Assembly: GCA_016790225.1 (NCBI GenBank)
Contig: JAEUOZ010000023.1
Span: 21,600-85,599, forward strand
DNA length: 64,000 bases
DNA from: Rubrivivax sp.
GTDB lineage: Bacteria > Pseudomonadota > Gammaproteobacteria > Burkholderiales > Burkholderiaceae
Reading direction: 5' to 3'
The position numbers and the translations under genes are program-made. Position 1 is the stretch's first letter; every line of letters begins with the position of its first letter. Shown piece after piece: positions 1 through 7,938 of the stretch. A model generated the notes under the pieces. It worked only from the letters and a program-made list of their open reading frames with translations. It was not told where the DNA came from and made no database searches.

Positions 1-2
1 AG

Positions 3-194
3 TTACCCATCGCTGATCAACGGCACACTTGCCGAAGCTGCCCAGACTCGCCGCGCTTCATAGGCGTCATGAGCGTCAGAGCCTTGGATGCCGAGAACGA
101 CTTTGAAGGGCGGCTGAGCTTGGTTACCAATCAGGTAGCGGAATACCCTCTTCAATAGGTCGTGGGAGCGGCGTGATACTGTAGGAAAGTTTCT
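3..194 (-). other. open frame without a start codon, possible gene fragment
   Basis: The minus strand is open for 64 codons from a TGA at 195-197 to a TAA at 3-5. It has no ATG, and its composition looks protein-like rather than like a GC-rich shadow. The readable end includes RVFRYLIGN and VVLGIQGSDAHDAYEARRVW. I do not recognise the family. It may be the 3' end of a decayed gene in this low-GC accessory patch. Low certainty. Confidence 0.2.
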
Positions 195-273
195 TCAGAA
201 ATTTCTTCGCAACTGAAACATGCGCCAGTGACGCGATGTCTGCGTCACTTGGCGTCGAAAGGGAACAGCTGAT

Positions 274-456
274 ATGGTGAGAAAGAACTTTGCAGCTTGG
301 GTAAGCTCTTCGGCAACCTTCGGGACTATATCTGGCGTGTTCTGGTTTGGTGAGCCCCAGTTTTCCTTTGCCGAAAGATTTGCCGTCTGGATCGTGTGCT
401 TTCTTGTGGTTTCGCTTCTTCTGTACAAATACTTTGCCCAGAGAAGCAGTGATTGA
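274..456 (+). CDS. small putative membrane protein
   Basis: This 60-residue frame starts with ATG behind a weak purine-rich stretch (AAAGGGAA, about 10 bases upstream). It has a hydrophobic segment near residues 38-53 (VWIVCFLVVSLLLYKY) followed by a short polar tail ending RSSD. That pattern fits a single-pass inner-membrane peptide. A second moderately hydrophobic stretch with aromatic residues lies near residues 15-26. No family is recognised. The surrounding DNA has clearly lower GC than the rest of the window, so it may be acquired DNA. It could also be a chance frame. Confidence 0.35.
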   Translation: MVRKNFAAWVSSSATFGTISGVFWFGEPQFSFAERFAVWIVCFLVVSLLLYKYFAQRSSD

Positions 457-714
457 AAGATCGATGGAAGATCGTTTCGAAGAGCCTGCGACGATGAATC
501 AAGATCATGGGGGCACGGATTCTTCTCTACATCAGCAGATGTTTACCCGTGAATCATGGCTGAGAATTCTCCCGGCTGATAACCTGGATCCGTGGTCGGC
601 CTTGCAAATGGCACTTCACGCCACCGCCGATCTGCCCGGACTCGCCAGACCGGCAAGCCCCAGCCACGACATGCAGGGCTGCAGCCAAGACCTGGTCGGT
701 TGCAGTCGCGCTGG

Positions 715-900
715 CCTGCACTGCGGTCCATGGCGACGCTGTTCGACGCCCATGACGACCATTCGAAGCAGCCATGCCAAGGAACGCCGGGCCTTGGCCT
801 GCAGCCTCCCCATCTGCCAGCGGATGTTGTAGCCCAGCGCCCAGCTCAATGCATGCACCGTATCAGTCGTCGGTGGCCATCGATGTGCCTTCGGAAACTC
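715..900 (-). pseudogene. possible remnant of an IS5-type transposase C-terminus
   Basis: On the minus strand, one frame reads VHALSWALGYNIRW followed by an Arg/Leu-rich tail (ARRSLAWLLRMV). This resembles the C-terminal end of IS5-family transposases, where an alpha-helical HA..ALGYNIRWLLR segment closes the protein. Just upstream in a second frame, IDGHRRLIRCMH resembles the IS5 IGHxKxDHRLxR segment, which suggests a frameshift between them. No catalytic domain, start codon or terminal inverted repeats were found. The identification rests on two short stretches and is tentative. It fits a decayed mobile element in a patch that also holds a broken ABC transporter. Confidence 0.3.
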
Positions 901-1027
901 CAAGGAACCGAGGGCAACTGGAATCAATTCTCGGAGTTCCGTCTACCGGCAATCACTCCGCAAACCCAATGTTCACGCGGGTTCCAGCGGTCTTGCAGTG
1001 CCGACTCATTGACTGGTATCAACAATC

Positions 1028-1831
1028 ATGAAAAGATCGGCTCGCTCCTTGTTGGCGATTATTGTACTCGCCACAGTCTGTATTGACTCATCTGCTGCGC
1101 CGGTTGAGTTTGACGTTTCAGTATGGCCTGCTGCGAGATTGAATGCTCATCAGGGTGAGGTATACATAAACGAGCGGCCAAGATTGGGATGTCTTCGGTC
1201 ATCGGAAAACCAAGTCCTGGATGAGGAGATTGGCGAGGCAGGTCTCATTCTGACAAGGCTTTGCAATAGATGGATTGCAGTTATCAAAACCAAGGCTTCA
1301 AAAGCTGGTAGATATGTTGAAAGATTCGTCGTAGCTCATGAGTTGTTCCATTTATTGGCTCAAATTGATGTCTTGAAGGTTCCGATCCAATACATGCTTG
1401 CCGGCTTTTCCCCATCACAGTCAAGCATCGATCGTCTAAAGGAGGTATTCGCATATGGTCGACATCGGCTGGCGGATGCGTGCAGTCTGAGATCATGGCT
1501 CTTGAATGATGAGGCAAATCATGCACTGTTGGCCAGAGTAGCATTTGAGTGGCCGGCAGAGTATTATGCGTATTTGCACCTCAAGAACCGAATGGGACTT
1601 ACCTTGCCTGAGTATTTGGAATTGAGGGTCGCCTTGGGCGACAGTGACCTCTACGTGCCCGGTGTTCTGCTGGGCATGATTCTGGATGATCATCTGGGCA
1701 AAGAATTCTCCCTTCGCCGACCTGCCAGTGGAATCGAATGGCTTGATCGATTGGCGCTTCTTTGTGGTTCAGACAACATCTCCTTGAATGAAGGGGCAAA
1801 CACTACCTTGAGGAGCTGGCGCTTTCCGTAG
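1028..1831 (+). CDS. putative exported HExxH metallopeptidase
   Basis: The gene encodes 267 residues. The N-terminus is a typical Sec signal peptide: basic MKRSAR, a hydrophobic core LLAIIVLATV, and a likely cleavage site after SSAA near residue 24. Residues 103-108 read AHELFH, an HExxH zinc-binding motif embedded in a predicted helix (VVAHELFHLLAQ). A downstream acidic stretch, FEWPAEYY at 173-180, could supply a third Glu ligand as in gluzincins, but this is a guess. No named family is recognised from sequence alone. The base composition is about 50% GC, far below the pilus locus that follows, and codon use differs (ATA, AAA, TTG are common), so the gene was probably acquired horizontally. 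There is no clear Shine-Dalgarno sequence, and no operon partner is visible. Confidence 0.7.
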   Translation: MKRSARSLLAIIVLATVCIDSSAAPVEFDVSVWPAARLNAHQGEVYINERPRLGCLRSSENQVLDEEIGEAGLILTRLCNRWIAVIKTKASKAGRYVERFVVAHELFHLLAQIDVLKVPIQYMLAGFSPSQSSIDRLKEVFAYGRHRLADACSLRSWLLNDEANHALLARVAFEWPAEYYAYLHLKNRMGLTLPEYLELRVALGDSDLYVPGVLLGMILDDHLGKEFSLRRPASGIEWLDRLALLCGSDNISLNEGANTTLRSWRFP

Positions 1832-2022
1832 GCTGTCGGGTTTGGATCATTGGTTCTGTGAGTGCGTGAGTCAACAGTCACTTGCCCGTGGGACGTTTTC
1901 TGCAATGGCAGCCGTCAAACCTGCATCTCATCCCGCTGAAGAGCCGCCCAGATTGAATATATTCGACAGCGTATCTGCATTCTTGTGGCGCCACCAGGTG
2001 CGCCTTTGAAGAGCGCACGGCG

Positions 2023-2399
2023 ATGAAGTTGACACCAATCCTGCAAAGCGAAGCCTCCGAATGCGCCATCGCATCGCCAGCGATGGTCGCCGCGGCTCAT
2101 GGCCAGCACCATGATTTGAAAACACTCAGGCGCAGCTTCTCCACCAGCCTGAAAGGCGCAACCCTTCAATCCCTGATTCAAGATGGCGTTGGACGATGTG
2201 CTCACCAGCGGTGAGCGGCAGATGCTCACCGTACTGGTCATCGGCTTTGCCTTGCTCTTGCTGGTGCAAACCGCGATCTGCCTGGCGCGCAGCTGGATGG
2301 TGATGGTGCTGGGCCGCTACGGCCAACACGCTGATCTTCGGCGTTGAAAACCTGCTGGTGCTGTGGTTGGGTGCGCGGCTCATCATGAATGGGCAGCGG
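2023..2399 (+). pseudogene. decayed peptidase-C39 bacteriocin-type ABC transporter
   Basis: The first 63 codons (from ATG 2023) match the N-terminal C39 peptidase of CvaB/RaxB-like exporters, which clip double-glycine leaders. The catalytic-Cys segment LQSEASEC, the AMVA helix and SLKGATLQSLI are readable, but the usual GLAC is AIAS. The frame stops at 2214. A second frame from ATG 2183 reads DDVLTSGERQMLTVLVIGF and then LLVQTAICLARSWMVMVLGRY, typical of the first transmembrane helices. A third frame from about 2325 reads NTLIFGVENLLVLWLGARL, which belongs much further along the membrane domain. The gene therefore carries frameshifts and a large internal deletion. The ATPase domain is absent, so it cannot be functional. 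Confidence 0.8.
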
Positions 2400-2461
2400 C
2401 AGGCACCACCGTCGCCCCATGGCTCCGTCGACGCGGCGCCCGCTGGCGCCTGATGCGCCCC

Positions 2462-4495
2462 TCAGCGTGTCGCGCCCGGCGCCGGCCGCACGGGGATGCG
2501 CTGCGCTTCGGTCCACTCCAGCAGTCGCTCCAGGGCATCGGCGCGCAGATCGCTGTCTTCGCCGCGGGTGTCGATGATGGTGGGCTTGAGCAGGATGACG
2601 AGTTCGCGTTTCTCTGACAGGCGGCTGGTCTGTCCGCCCAGGATCTTGCGCAAGGGTTGTGAGACCAGGCCGGGCAGGCCGCTCTCTTCGTAGGCGCTGG
2701 CCTGGCGCATCAGGCCGCCGATGGCGATGATCTGGCCGTCGCGCGCGCGCACCACGGCGTCGCTCTCGTTCACGTCGCTGCTGGCCAGCGGCAGCGTGAA
2801 GCTGCCCTGCGTGCCGAGGTTCAGCACCTTGTTGCGCTCGCTGACCGTGCTCACCGCCGGGTGCACGTGCAGCGTGATGAAGCCGTTGCCGTCGATGTGC
2901 GGCGTCACGTCCAGCGAGATGCCGGAAAAGAAGGGCTGCACGGTGATGTTCGGGCTGCTGGAGCTGGTGTTGCCCACCGGCGTGGTGGTGGTGGAGACGT
3001 TGGTGACGAAGAAGTCGTCCGTGCCCACCTTGAGCACCGCCTTCTGGTTGTTCATGGTGGCGATGCGCGGGCTGGACAGCACCTGCGTGTTGCCCTGCGT
3101 GCCCAGAAAGTCCAGCACGGCGGCGAAGTTGCTGGTCTGGAAGGCCAGGCCCAGCAGCGCGCCGGGTGTCCCGGAAGCCAGATCCAGCGCCTGGCCGGCC
3201 AGGCTGCTGAGCTGGCCGTTGCCGATGGCGCCGGTGGGCGACAGGCGTGCGCCGGGCGAGAGCACGCCGGTGCTCAGGCCGCTGTTGTTCCCAACGCGGA
3301 AGGCCGCCCAATTGACGCCGCTGCGCTCGCTGTCGCGCAGCTGCACCTCGACGATCTTGGCCTCCAGCATCACCTGCCGCTGCACGGCCAGGCGCGTGGT
3401 CTCCAGGTAGTTGGCCACGGTGCGCAGCTCGCGCGGCATGGCGCGCACGACGATGTTGCCGGTCTGCGGCGAGACGACCACGTTGCGGCCTTCCTTTTCG
3501 CCCACCAGCAGCTTGATGGTGGCTTCGATCTCCAGCCACAGGTCATTGCGCTGCGAGGTGCTGACACGGCTGGACTCGGAGGCTCCGCCCCCGGTGCTGC
3601 CAGTGCTGCCCGTGCCGTTGCTGCCGCCCGAAGCGCTGCTGCCGCCGCCCCCGCTGCCGGTGATGCCGCCGCTGACGACCCGCAGGTCGCTGCGGCCCTG
3701 ACGGTTGAACGAAGGGTAGTCGACCGTGAAGATGCGGGTCTGCAACTGCGCCGGGCTGACGACGATGTGCCGGCCGATGACCTTGTATTCCAGGTTGTGC
3801 AGCTCGCGCAGCAGCTCCAGCGCTTCGCGCAAGGTCACGTCTTTCAGCGAGATGCTGATCGGGCCCTTGACACCCGGATCCACGGCCACGGACAACGGGG
3901 TCTCGGACAGCAGCGCGAGAAACAGCGCCTCGGGCGAGGCGCCGTTGAGCACGACCGAGAAGCGCTTGGGGCTGCGCACGCCGGGCAAGGCCTGGACCTC
4001 ATCGGCCGGTGTGCCGGCCGCGCCTGGCGGGATGGCGGCTGAAGTGGCGGCTGAAGGAGCGCCCGAATTCGCGCCTGAAGCAGCGGCCACAGCGGACGCG
4101 CCGGCACCGGCGGTAGCGCCGGCCGGCGACGCTGACGCGGGCGCATCGCCCGCGGCCTTGCTGGCGTCCGTCGCGGGGCCGGTGCTGGCCGTGGTGCCCG
4201 AGGCCGGCGCCGCGTTGCCGTTGGCCTTGGCAGCCGCGTTGCCATTGCCATTGCCATTGCCGTTGCCGTTGCCGTTCCCATTGCCGTTGCTGCCACCGCT
4301 GAGCAGTTGATGGATGGCAGGCAGCAGCGCCTTGACGCTGGGGGTCTGCGCCGGGCGGCTGGCGGCATCTGGGGCCTTGCCGGCGTCCGCCTCGGTACCG
4401 AAGCCGCCGGGCAGCGTGCTGCAAGCCGACAGCGCGAAGCAGCACAGCAGGCCGCCGATGAGCGGGCGGGGGAAGCTGCGAAGGGTGTCAGTCAT
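2462..4495 (-). CDS. mshL: MSHA pilus secretin MshL, lipoprotein
   Basis: This is the outer-membrane secretin of an MSHA-type IV pilus, 677 residues. ATG 4495 is chosen because it overlaps the mshK stop (ATGA) and opens a lipoprotein signal with lipobox LSAC, Cys at residue 25. A low-complexity Ala/Gly/Asn/Pro region follows (about 30-170) and includes an (Asn-Gly)8 run at 70-86. A secretin/TonB short N-terminal domain spans about 178-240, and a Gly/Ser-rich linker about 276-305. The N3-like region (GNIVVRAMPRELRTVANYL) and the C-terminal secretin domain follow, ending in SEKRELVILLKPTIIDTR. The family is clear. The MshL name rests on the STN domain and the msh context. It is the last gene of the locus and ends about 60 bp from the decayed ABC transporter. 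Confidence 0.93.
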   Translation of the reverse strand: MTDTLRSFPRPLIGGLLCCFALSACSTLPGGFGTEADAGKAPDAASRPAQTPSVKALLPAIHQLLSGGSNGNGNGNGNGNGNGNGNAAAKANGNAAPASGTTASTGPATDASKAAGDAPASASPAGATAGAGASAVAAASGANSGAPSAATSAAIPPGAAGTPADEVQALPGVRSPKRFSVVLNGASPEALFLALLSETPLSVAVDPGVKGPISISLKDVTLREALELLRELHNLEYKVIGRHIVVSPAQLQTRIFTVDYPSFNRQGRSDLRVVSGGITGSGGGGSSASGGSNGTGSTGSTGGGASESSRVSTSQRNDLWLEIEATIKLLVGEKEGRNVVVSPQTGNIVVRAMPRELRTVANYLETTRLAVQRQVMLEAKIVEVQLRDSERSGVNWAAFRVGNNSGLSTGVLSPGARLSPTGAIGNGQLSSLAGQALDLASGTPGALLGLAFQTSNFAAVLDFLGTQGNTQVLSSPRIATMNNQKAVLKVGTDDFFVTNVSTTTTPVGNTSSSSPNITVQPFFSGISLDVTPHIDGNGFITLHVHPAVSTVSERNKVLNLGTQGSFTLPLASSDVNESDAVVRARDGQIIAIGGLMRQASAYEESGLPGLVSQPLRKILGGQTSRLSEKRELVILLKPTIIDTRGEDSDLRADALERLLEWTEAQRIPVRPAPGATR
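4238..4288 (-). repeat. hexanucleotide repeat encoding (Asn-Gly)n in mshL
   Basis: About eight tandem copies of a GGCAAC/GGCAAT-type hexamer on the coding strand encode alternating Gly and Asn at MshL residues 70-86. The unit is a multiple of three, so copy-number change would lengthen or shorten the periplasmic linker without a frameshift. Confidence 0.85.
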
Positions 4496-5334
4496 GGCGG
4501 TGATGGGCCCGTGGGGCGGGCCGCGGTGGTGTCGGCTGGAGGCGCCGGCTGAGGAGCCGGTGTGAGCGTGCGGGCGTCGATCCCGTCGTGTGCGGGCTTG
4601 CGGGCGTTTGGCGACGCACGGGGCTTGCGTCGGCTGGGTGCGGGTTCTGCCGCGGCACTGCTGACGGCGGAAGCACCGCCCGCTGCCAACGCGGCGGCCG
4701 AGGCCGGGGCGGGAGAGGGAACCAGCTGCGGCAGCAGGTGAAGCGCTTGAGCCGATCGTGCACCCTGCGCTGTCGTCTGCAGCCTCACGCTCAGCGGATC
4801 GATCGCGATGAGCGTCTGCTTGCCCAGGCGAGCGCCCGGTTTCAGCCACTGGTCGTCAAACAGCGCATGCCACTGGCCCTGGCTGTCCTGGCGGATGGCC
4901 AGCAGGCGCGCGCCGTTCTCGGCACGCGCGATCTCGTCGGTTTCGGGCGTGGCTGCGGCGGCAGGGCCCGGGCTGCCGCGGCTGGCGGCGCGCTCGGCGC
5001 TCTCTGCGGGCAGCGGCACCGGGATGCGCTGCGTGCCGGGGGGCGGCAGGGCGATCGGGCGCAAGGCGCTGCCATCGCTGGCCGGGCGTGCCGGCTGGGG
5101 CTGGGCGCTGGCCGGCGGCCCGCCCAGCGGGCGCATCGGATCGGCCAGCGCGGGTGCATTGGCAAGGCCTGCCGCCGCGGCGGCCAGGGCGAGCCAGGGG
5201 CGGCAGGATGACAGCCTTGCGAGCCACGGCCGGAACGAGCGCCGCAAGACGCTTGCCAGGCCGTCCTTTGGCAAGGGCGCGTGCTGCCTGGGCAGCCCAA
5301 GCCGCTCAAGCAGACCGTTGGTCACGCCGTTCAT
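4492..5334 (-). CDS. mshK: MshK-like pilus assembly protein
   Basis: This encodes 280 residues and lies between mshJ and mshL, overlapping both by ATGA, which fixes the start at 5334. A hydrophobic segment near residues 45-65 (LALAAAAAGLANAPALA) looks like a signal or anchor. A proline/alanine-rich stretch follows. The conserved core ARLLAIRQDSQGQWHALF, then LGKQTLIAIDPLSVRL, resembles the PilP/GspC-type domain expected for MshK. The C-terminal ~90 residues are low-complexity Ala/Pro/Arg. The protein is much longer than the ~100-residue Vibrio MshK, mainly because of the disordered flanks. The assignment relies on position plus the small core. It probably links the inner-membrane assembly proteins to the MshL secretin. 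Confidence 0.65.
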   Translation of the reverse strand: MNGVTNGLLERLGLPRQHAPLPKDGLASVLRRSFRPWLARLSSCRPWLALAAAAAGLANAPALADPMRPLGGPPASAQPQPARPASDGSALRPIALPPPGTQRIPVPLPAESAERAASRGSPGPAAAATPETDEIARAENGARLLAIRQDSQGQWHALFDDQWLKPGARLGKQTLIAIDPLSVRLQTTAQGARSAQALHLLPQLVPSPAPASAAALAAGGASAVSSAAAEPAPSRRKPRASPNARKPAHDGIDARTLTPAPQPAPPADTTAARPTGPSPP

Positions 5335-6035
5335 GAAGCACTCCCCCAGGTCGGGCTCAGGCTGATGGCCTGGGCCTTCAGGGTCAGGCGGATCGCGGGC
5401 CAGTCGCTGCTGTCCAGCGAGAAGCTGGTCCACTGCAGCGAAGGCGCTTCCTTCTCGATGTGCGCCACCAGGCGCTGCAGGTCGCTGTAGGGGCCGCTGA
5501 CGGTCAGGCTCAGCGGCAGCCGGTAGACACGTCGGCCCGCGAGGGTCGCGCCAGCGCTCGCACCCGGCGCCGCGCCCGCGCTGCCGCCAGGCGCTGATCC
5601 GGGCAGGCCGCTGCCACCCACGGCCAGCGAGGCATCGGGCGAGAGCTCCAGCGCCACCAGGCGCAGGCTGCCCATCTGCCCGGTCACGGTGCGCAGCACG
5701 CGCGGCAGTTCCAGCGTCTGGCGGCCCAGGCGATCGCTGGCCTCCTGGGCGGCCTGCAGCCGCTCGCGCAGCGCCGCTTCCTGATCGCGCAAACGCTGCA
5801 GATCAGCGGCTGCGAGCGGGGTGCCCGGCGCGGCCTTGTCCAGGGCATCCTGGCGCGTGGCCAGTTCGGTGGCGGCGCGGCGCGTGCGCTTTTCCAGCGG
5901 CGCCGTCCACAGGGTGTCCAGCAGCACCAGGATGACGGCAATGCCGCCCCCCAGCAGCATCCAGCGCTCGCGCGGCGGGCGCAATCGCCACCAGGCGCGC
6001 AGCGGCTCGACGGAGGGCAGGCTCAGGCGCTTCAC
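5331..6035 (-). CDS. mshJ: MshJ, PilO-type inner-membrane assembly protein
   Basis: This encodes 234 residues. A short cytoplasmic N-terminus is followed by one transmembrane helix (about 25-43, WMLLGGGIAVILVLLDTLW), a long coiled-coil region (about 50-105, rich in Glu, Arg, Ala, Leu) and a small C-terminal alpha/beta domain (YRLPLSLTVSGPYSDLQRL). This is the PilO/GspM layout that defines MshJ. A Gly/Ala/Ser-rich insert interrupts it near 145-170. The start overlaps the preceding pilN-like gene by four bases, and the stop overlaps mshK by ATGA. It is expected to form the periplasmic alignment complex with the PilN-like protein. Confidence 0.85.
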   Translation of the reverse strand: MKRLSLPSVEPLRAWWRLRPPRERWMLLGGGIAVILVLLDTLWTAPLEKRTRRAATELATRQDALDKAAPGTPLAAADLQRLRDQEAALRERLQAAQEASDRLGRQTLELPRVLRTVTGQMGSLRLVALELSPDASLAVGGSGLPGSAPGGSAGAAPGASAGATLAGRRVYRLPLSLTVSGPYSDLQRLVAHIEKEAPSLQWTSFSLDSSDWPAIRLTLKAQAISLSPTWGSAS

Positions 6036-6634
6036 GGTGAGCTGGCCGCGGGGCTGGCGGGTCTGGCGGTGTCGGCCGCGGGCCGGGGCAGGGTGCGCAG
6101 CGTGAAGTGCAGCAGGCCGCTGCGCTCCTTGTCTTCGCGCAGTTCCAGGGCCCGCGCCAGCAGGCCGCGGAAGCTGTCGTGGCGCTCCCAGGCGCCCAGG
6201 TAGCGCGTCACGGCTTCGGGGTTGAGCGCCTGACCGTCAAGCGTGGCCACGCCGTCACGGCCGACCTCGGCCCGCAGCACGCCCACGTCGCTGCTGCCCA
6301 GGGCCGCCAGGGCCTCCAGCCACAGGGCCGGCGTCAGGCGCGCGGCCTCGCTGCCGGCACCGGGCGACAGTTCGGCCTCCAGGCGCTCGGCCTGGCGTCG
6401 CAGATCGGCCAGCAGCTCGGCAGACGGGGGCTTGAGCGCGGCGCCCGCGGCGGCCTGTCGCTCGGCCAGGCGCTGCAGATCGGCGCTGGTCTTGTGCGTC
6501 TGCTGCAGCTGCCGCTGAAGTGAAGCGCCATGCAGCCCCAGCAGGGTGAGCCCGGCCGCCAGCACCGCGCCGGCGATGAAGAAGCTGGCGTCGCGGCGGG
6601 GCAGCAGGCGAGGGGCGTCGAACAGTTCGATCAT
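6032..6634 (-). CDS. PilN-type pilus assembly protein
   Basis: This encodes 200 residues from ATG 6634, which overlaps the upstream mshI stop in the arrangement TGATG. An in-frame start 15 bases earlier is less likely. The layout is PilN-like: a short cytoplasmic leader (MIELFDAPRLLPRRD), one transmembrane helix (about 18-38), a coiled coil (about 40-95) and a ferredoxin-like C-terminal domain containing WLEALAALGS and ATLDGQALNPEAVTRYL. In Vibrio and Shewanella msh loci this role is given to a second mshI-type gene (mshI2). Because naming varies, no symbol is assigned. It should bridge the PilM-like MshI in the cytoplasm and MshJ in the periplasm. Confidence 0.82.
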   Translation of the reverse strand: MIELFDAPRLLPRRDASFFIAGAVLAAGLTLLGLHGASLQRQLQQTHKTSADLQRLAERQAAAGAALKPPSAELLADLRRQAERLEAELSPGAGSEAARLTPALWLEALAALGSSDVGVLRAEVGRDGVATLDGQALNPEAVTRYLGAWERHDSFRGLLARALELREDKERSGLLHFTLRTLPRPAADTARPASPAASSP

Positions 6635-7851
6635 CACTGCAGCGCCCATTCGTCGGCCGGTCGCGAGGCCCGTCCCGGGTCTTGCGGGGCGGCGGCATCC
6701 GGCCCGCGGGGCTGCGCAGCATCGGGCGCGCGGCCACCCGGCGAAGGCGCCGCTGGCGCCTGTGCGCCTGCGCCCTTGCCCGCGCCTGTTCCTGCGCCTG
6801 TGCCCGCGCTTGACGGGTCTGCCGCCGCGGCTGGCGAGCCGGGGGCTCCCAGCGCGGCCAGGGCGCCCGCGCGTGCCGCGGCGCTCTGGCCCTGCAGCAG
6901 CCGGCTGGCCGCCACGCAGGCCAGCGCATGCAGGTCTTCGTGGGCGTTCAGCGTCGGCCGGGCGGCCGCGTCGATCTCGAAAGCCCGCGCCAGCTCGAAG
7001 CGCCTCGCCGGCAGCGGCAGCGCACTGGCCACGGCCTCGAAGCCCTCGCCAGAGATCGAGGGCAGGCTCAGCAGCACATGCCGCAAGGCCAGCATCGTGG
7101 CCTGGCGCTCGAAGACATCCACGGTGCGCTGCACGTGCAGCGCCAGCGTGTCGCGGTAGTCGGCGTCATCGCTCGGGTGATTCTGCGGCAGGGCCAGCGT
7201 GCGAAGGGCGCAGAAGCGTCCCTGCCACATCAGGGCGATGCACAGGCTGCCGGTGGCCGGGGCCAGCACCACGCAGGCTTCCTGCGGGCCGGCCTGCAAA
7301 TGCAGCATGCCCAGCAGTGCGCTGTCGATGACGTCGATGGCCCTCACCTCCAGCCGGGCCTGGCGCAGGCGCGCCAGCTGCGCCTGGACGGGCGCCAGCG
7401 GTGCGGAGATGGCCAGCATCTGGTGGCGTGCCGCGCTGCCCGTCTGTGGCAGCTCCAAGGCGGTGCACAGCAGCTGATCGGGATCGATATCCTGCGCCGC
7501 CGCCGCGGGCCAGCGCGCCGCGATGCCCAGCTCGGCCTCGGGCACCTGGGGGCGGTCCAGCGTGAGCAAGTGGCGCGCGGCGGTGCCCAGCACCAGCAGC
7601 GGCTGGCTGCCTGCGGCCAGCTTGCGCCAGCCGGGCAGCACCTCGGGCCCGCCGGCACTGGCGGCGCGGATGTGCAGCGCGCCTGAGGCGCTGGCTTCCA
7701 CACGCACGGCCAGGCAGCGATCACCCGCCATCACCGCGGTGATCGCCGAGCCGCGCCGGCCTTGCAGGCGCGGCCATCCGGGCAGGACGCCCGGAGAGCG
7801 CGCCAGCCAGGCCCGTGCCTTGTCCACGATCCCGTTCATGACCGGGATCAT
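6634..7851 (-). CDS. mshI: MshI, PilM-type cytoplasmic assembly protein
   Basis: This encodes 405 residues with no signal peptide or transmembrane segment, consistent with a cytoplasmic actin-like PilM/MshI protein. Recognisable segments are the substrate-like strand LQGRRGSAITAVMAGD near the N-terminus, VEVRAIDVIDSALLGML in the middle, and the second subdomain with FERQATMLALRHVLLSLPS. The last ~75 residues are a Gly/Ala/Pro-rich low-complexity tail, probably disordered. Two start codons are possible (ATG 7851 or ATG 7839), and neither has a strong ribosome binding site. The gene follows the giant mshQ-like gene by 87 bases and is tightly coupled to the pilN-like gene. It is probably the membrane-recruited partner of the PilN-like protein. 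Confidence 0.8.
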   Translation of the reverse strand: MIPVMNGIVDKARAWLARSPGVLPGWPRLQGRRGSAITAVMAGDRCLAVRVEASASGALHIRAASAGGPEVLPGWRKLAAGSQPLLVLGTAARHLLTLDRPQVPEAELGIAARWPAAAAQDIDPDQLLCTALELPQTGSAARHQMLAISAPLAPVQAQLARLRQARLEVRAIDVIDSALLGMLHLQAGPQEACVVLAPATGSLCIALMWQGRFCALRTLALPQNHPSDDADYRDTLALHVQRTVDVFERQATMLALRHVLLSLPSISGEGFEAVASALPLPARRFELARAFEIDAAARPTLNAHEDLHALACVAASRLLQGQSAAARAGALAALGAPGSPAAAADPSSAGTGAGTGAGKGAGAQAPAAPSPGGRAPDAAQPRGPDAAAPQDPGRASRPADEWALQ

Positions 7852-7938
7852 TCCGCGCCATGCGTCACGACGATCGGTCGAACATGGCCCGCTTGAGGCT
7901 TCAGTTTGGTGCAGGGCGCGCGCAGGCGGCGCCCGGGC

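Noticed and set aside
347..1086. Plus-strand frames at 347-832 and 592-1086
   Set aside because: Both have low-quality mixed composition, no ribosome binding site and no recognisable domain. The minus-strand transposase-like remnant explains part of the region better.
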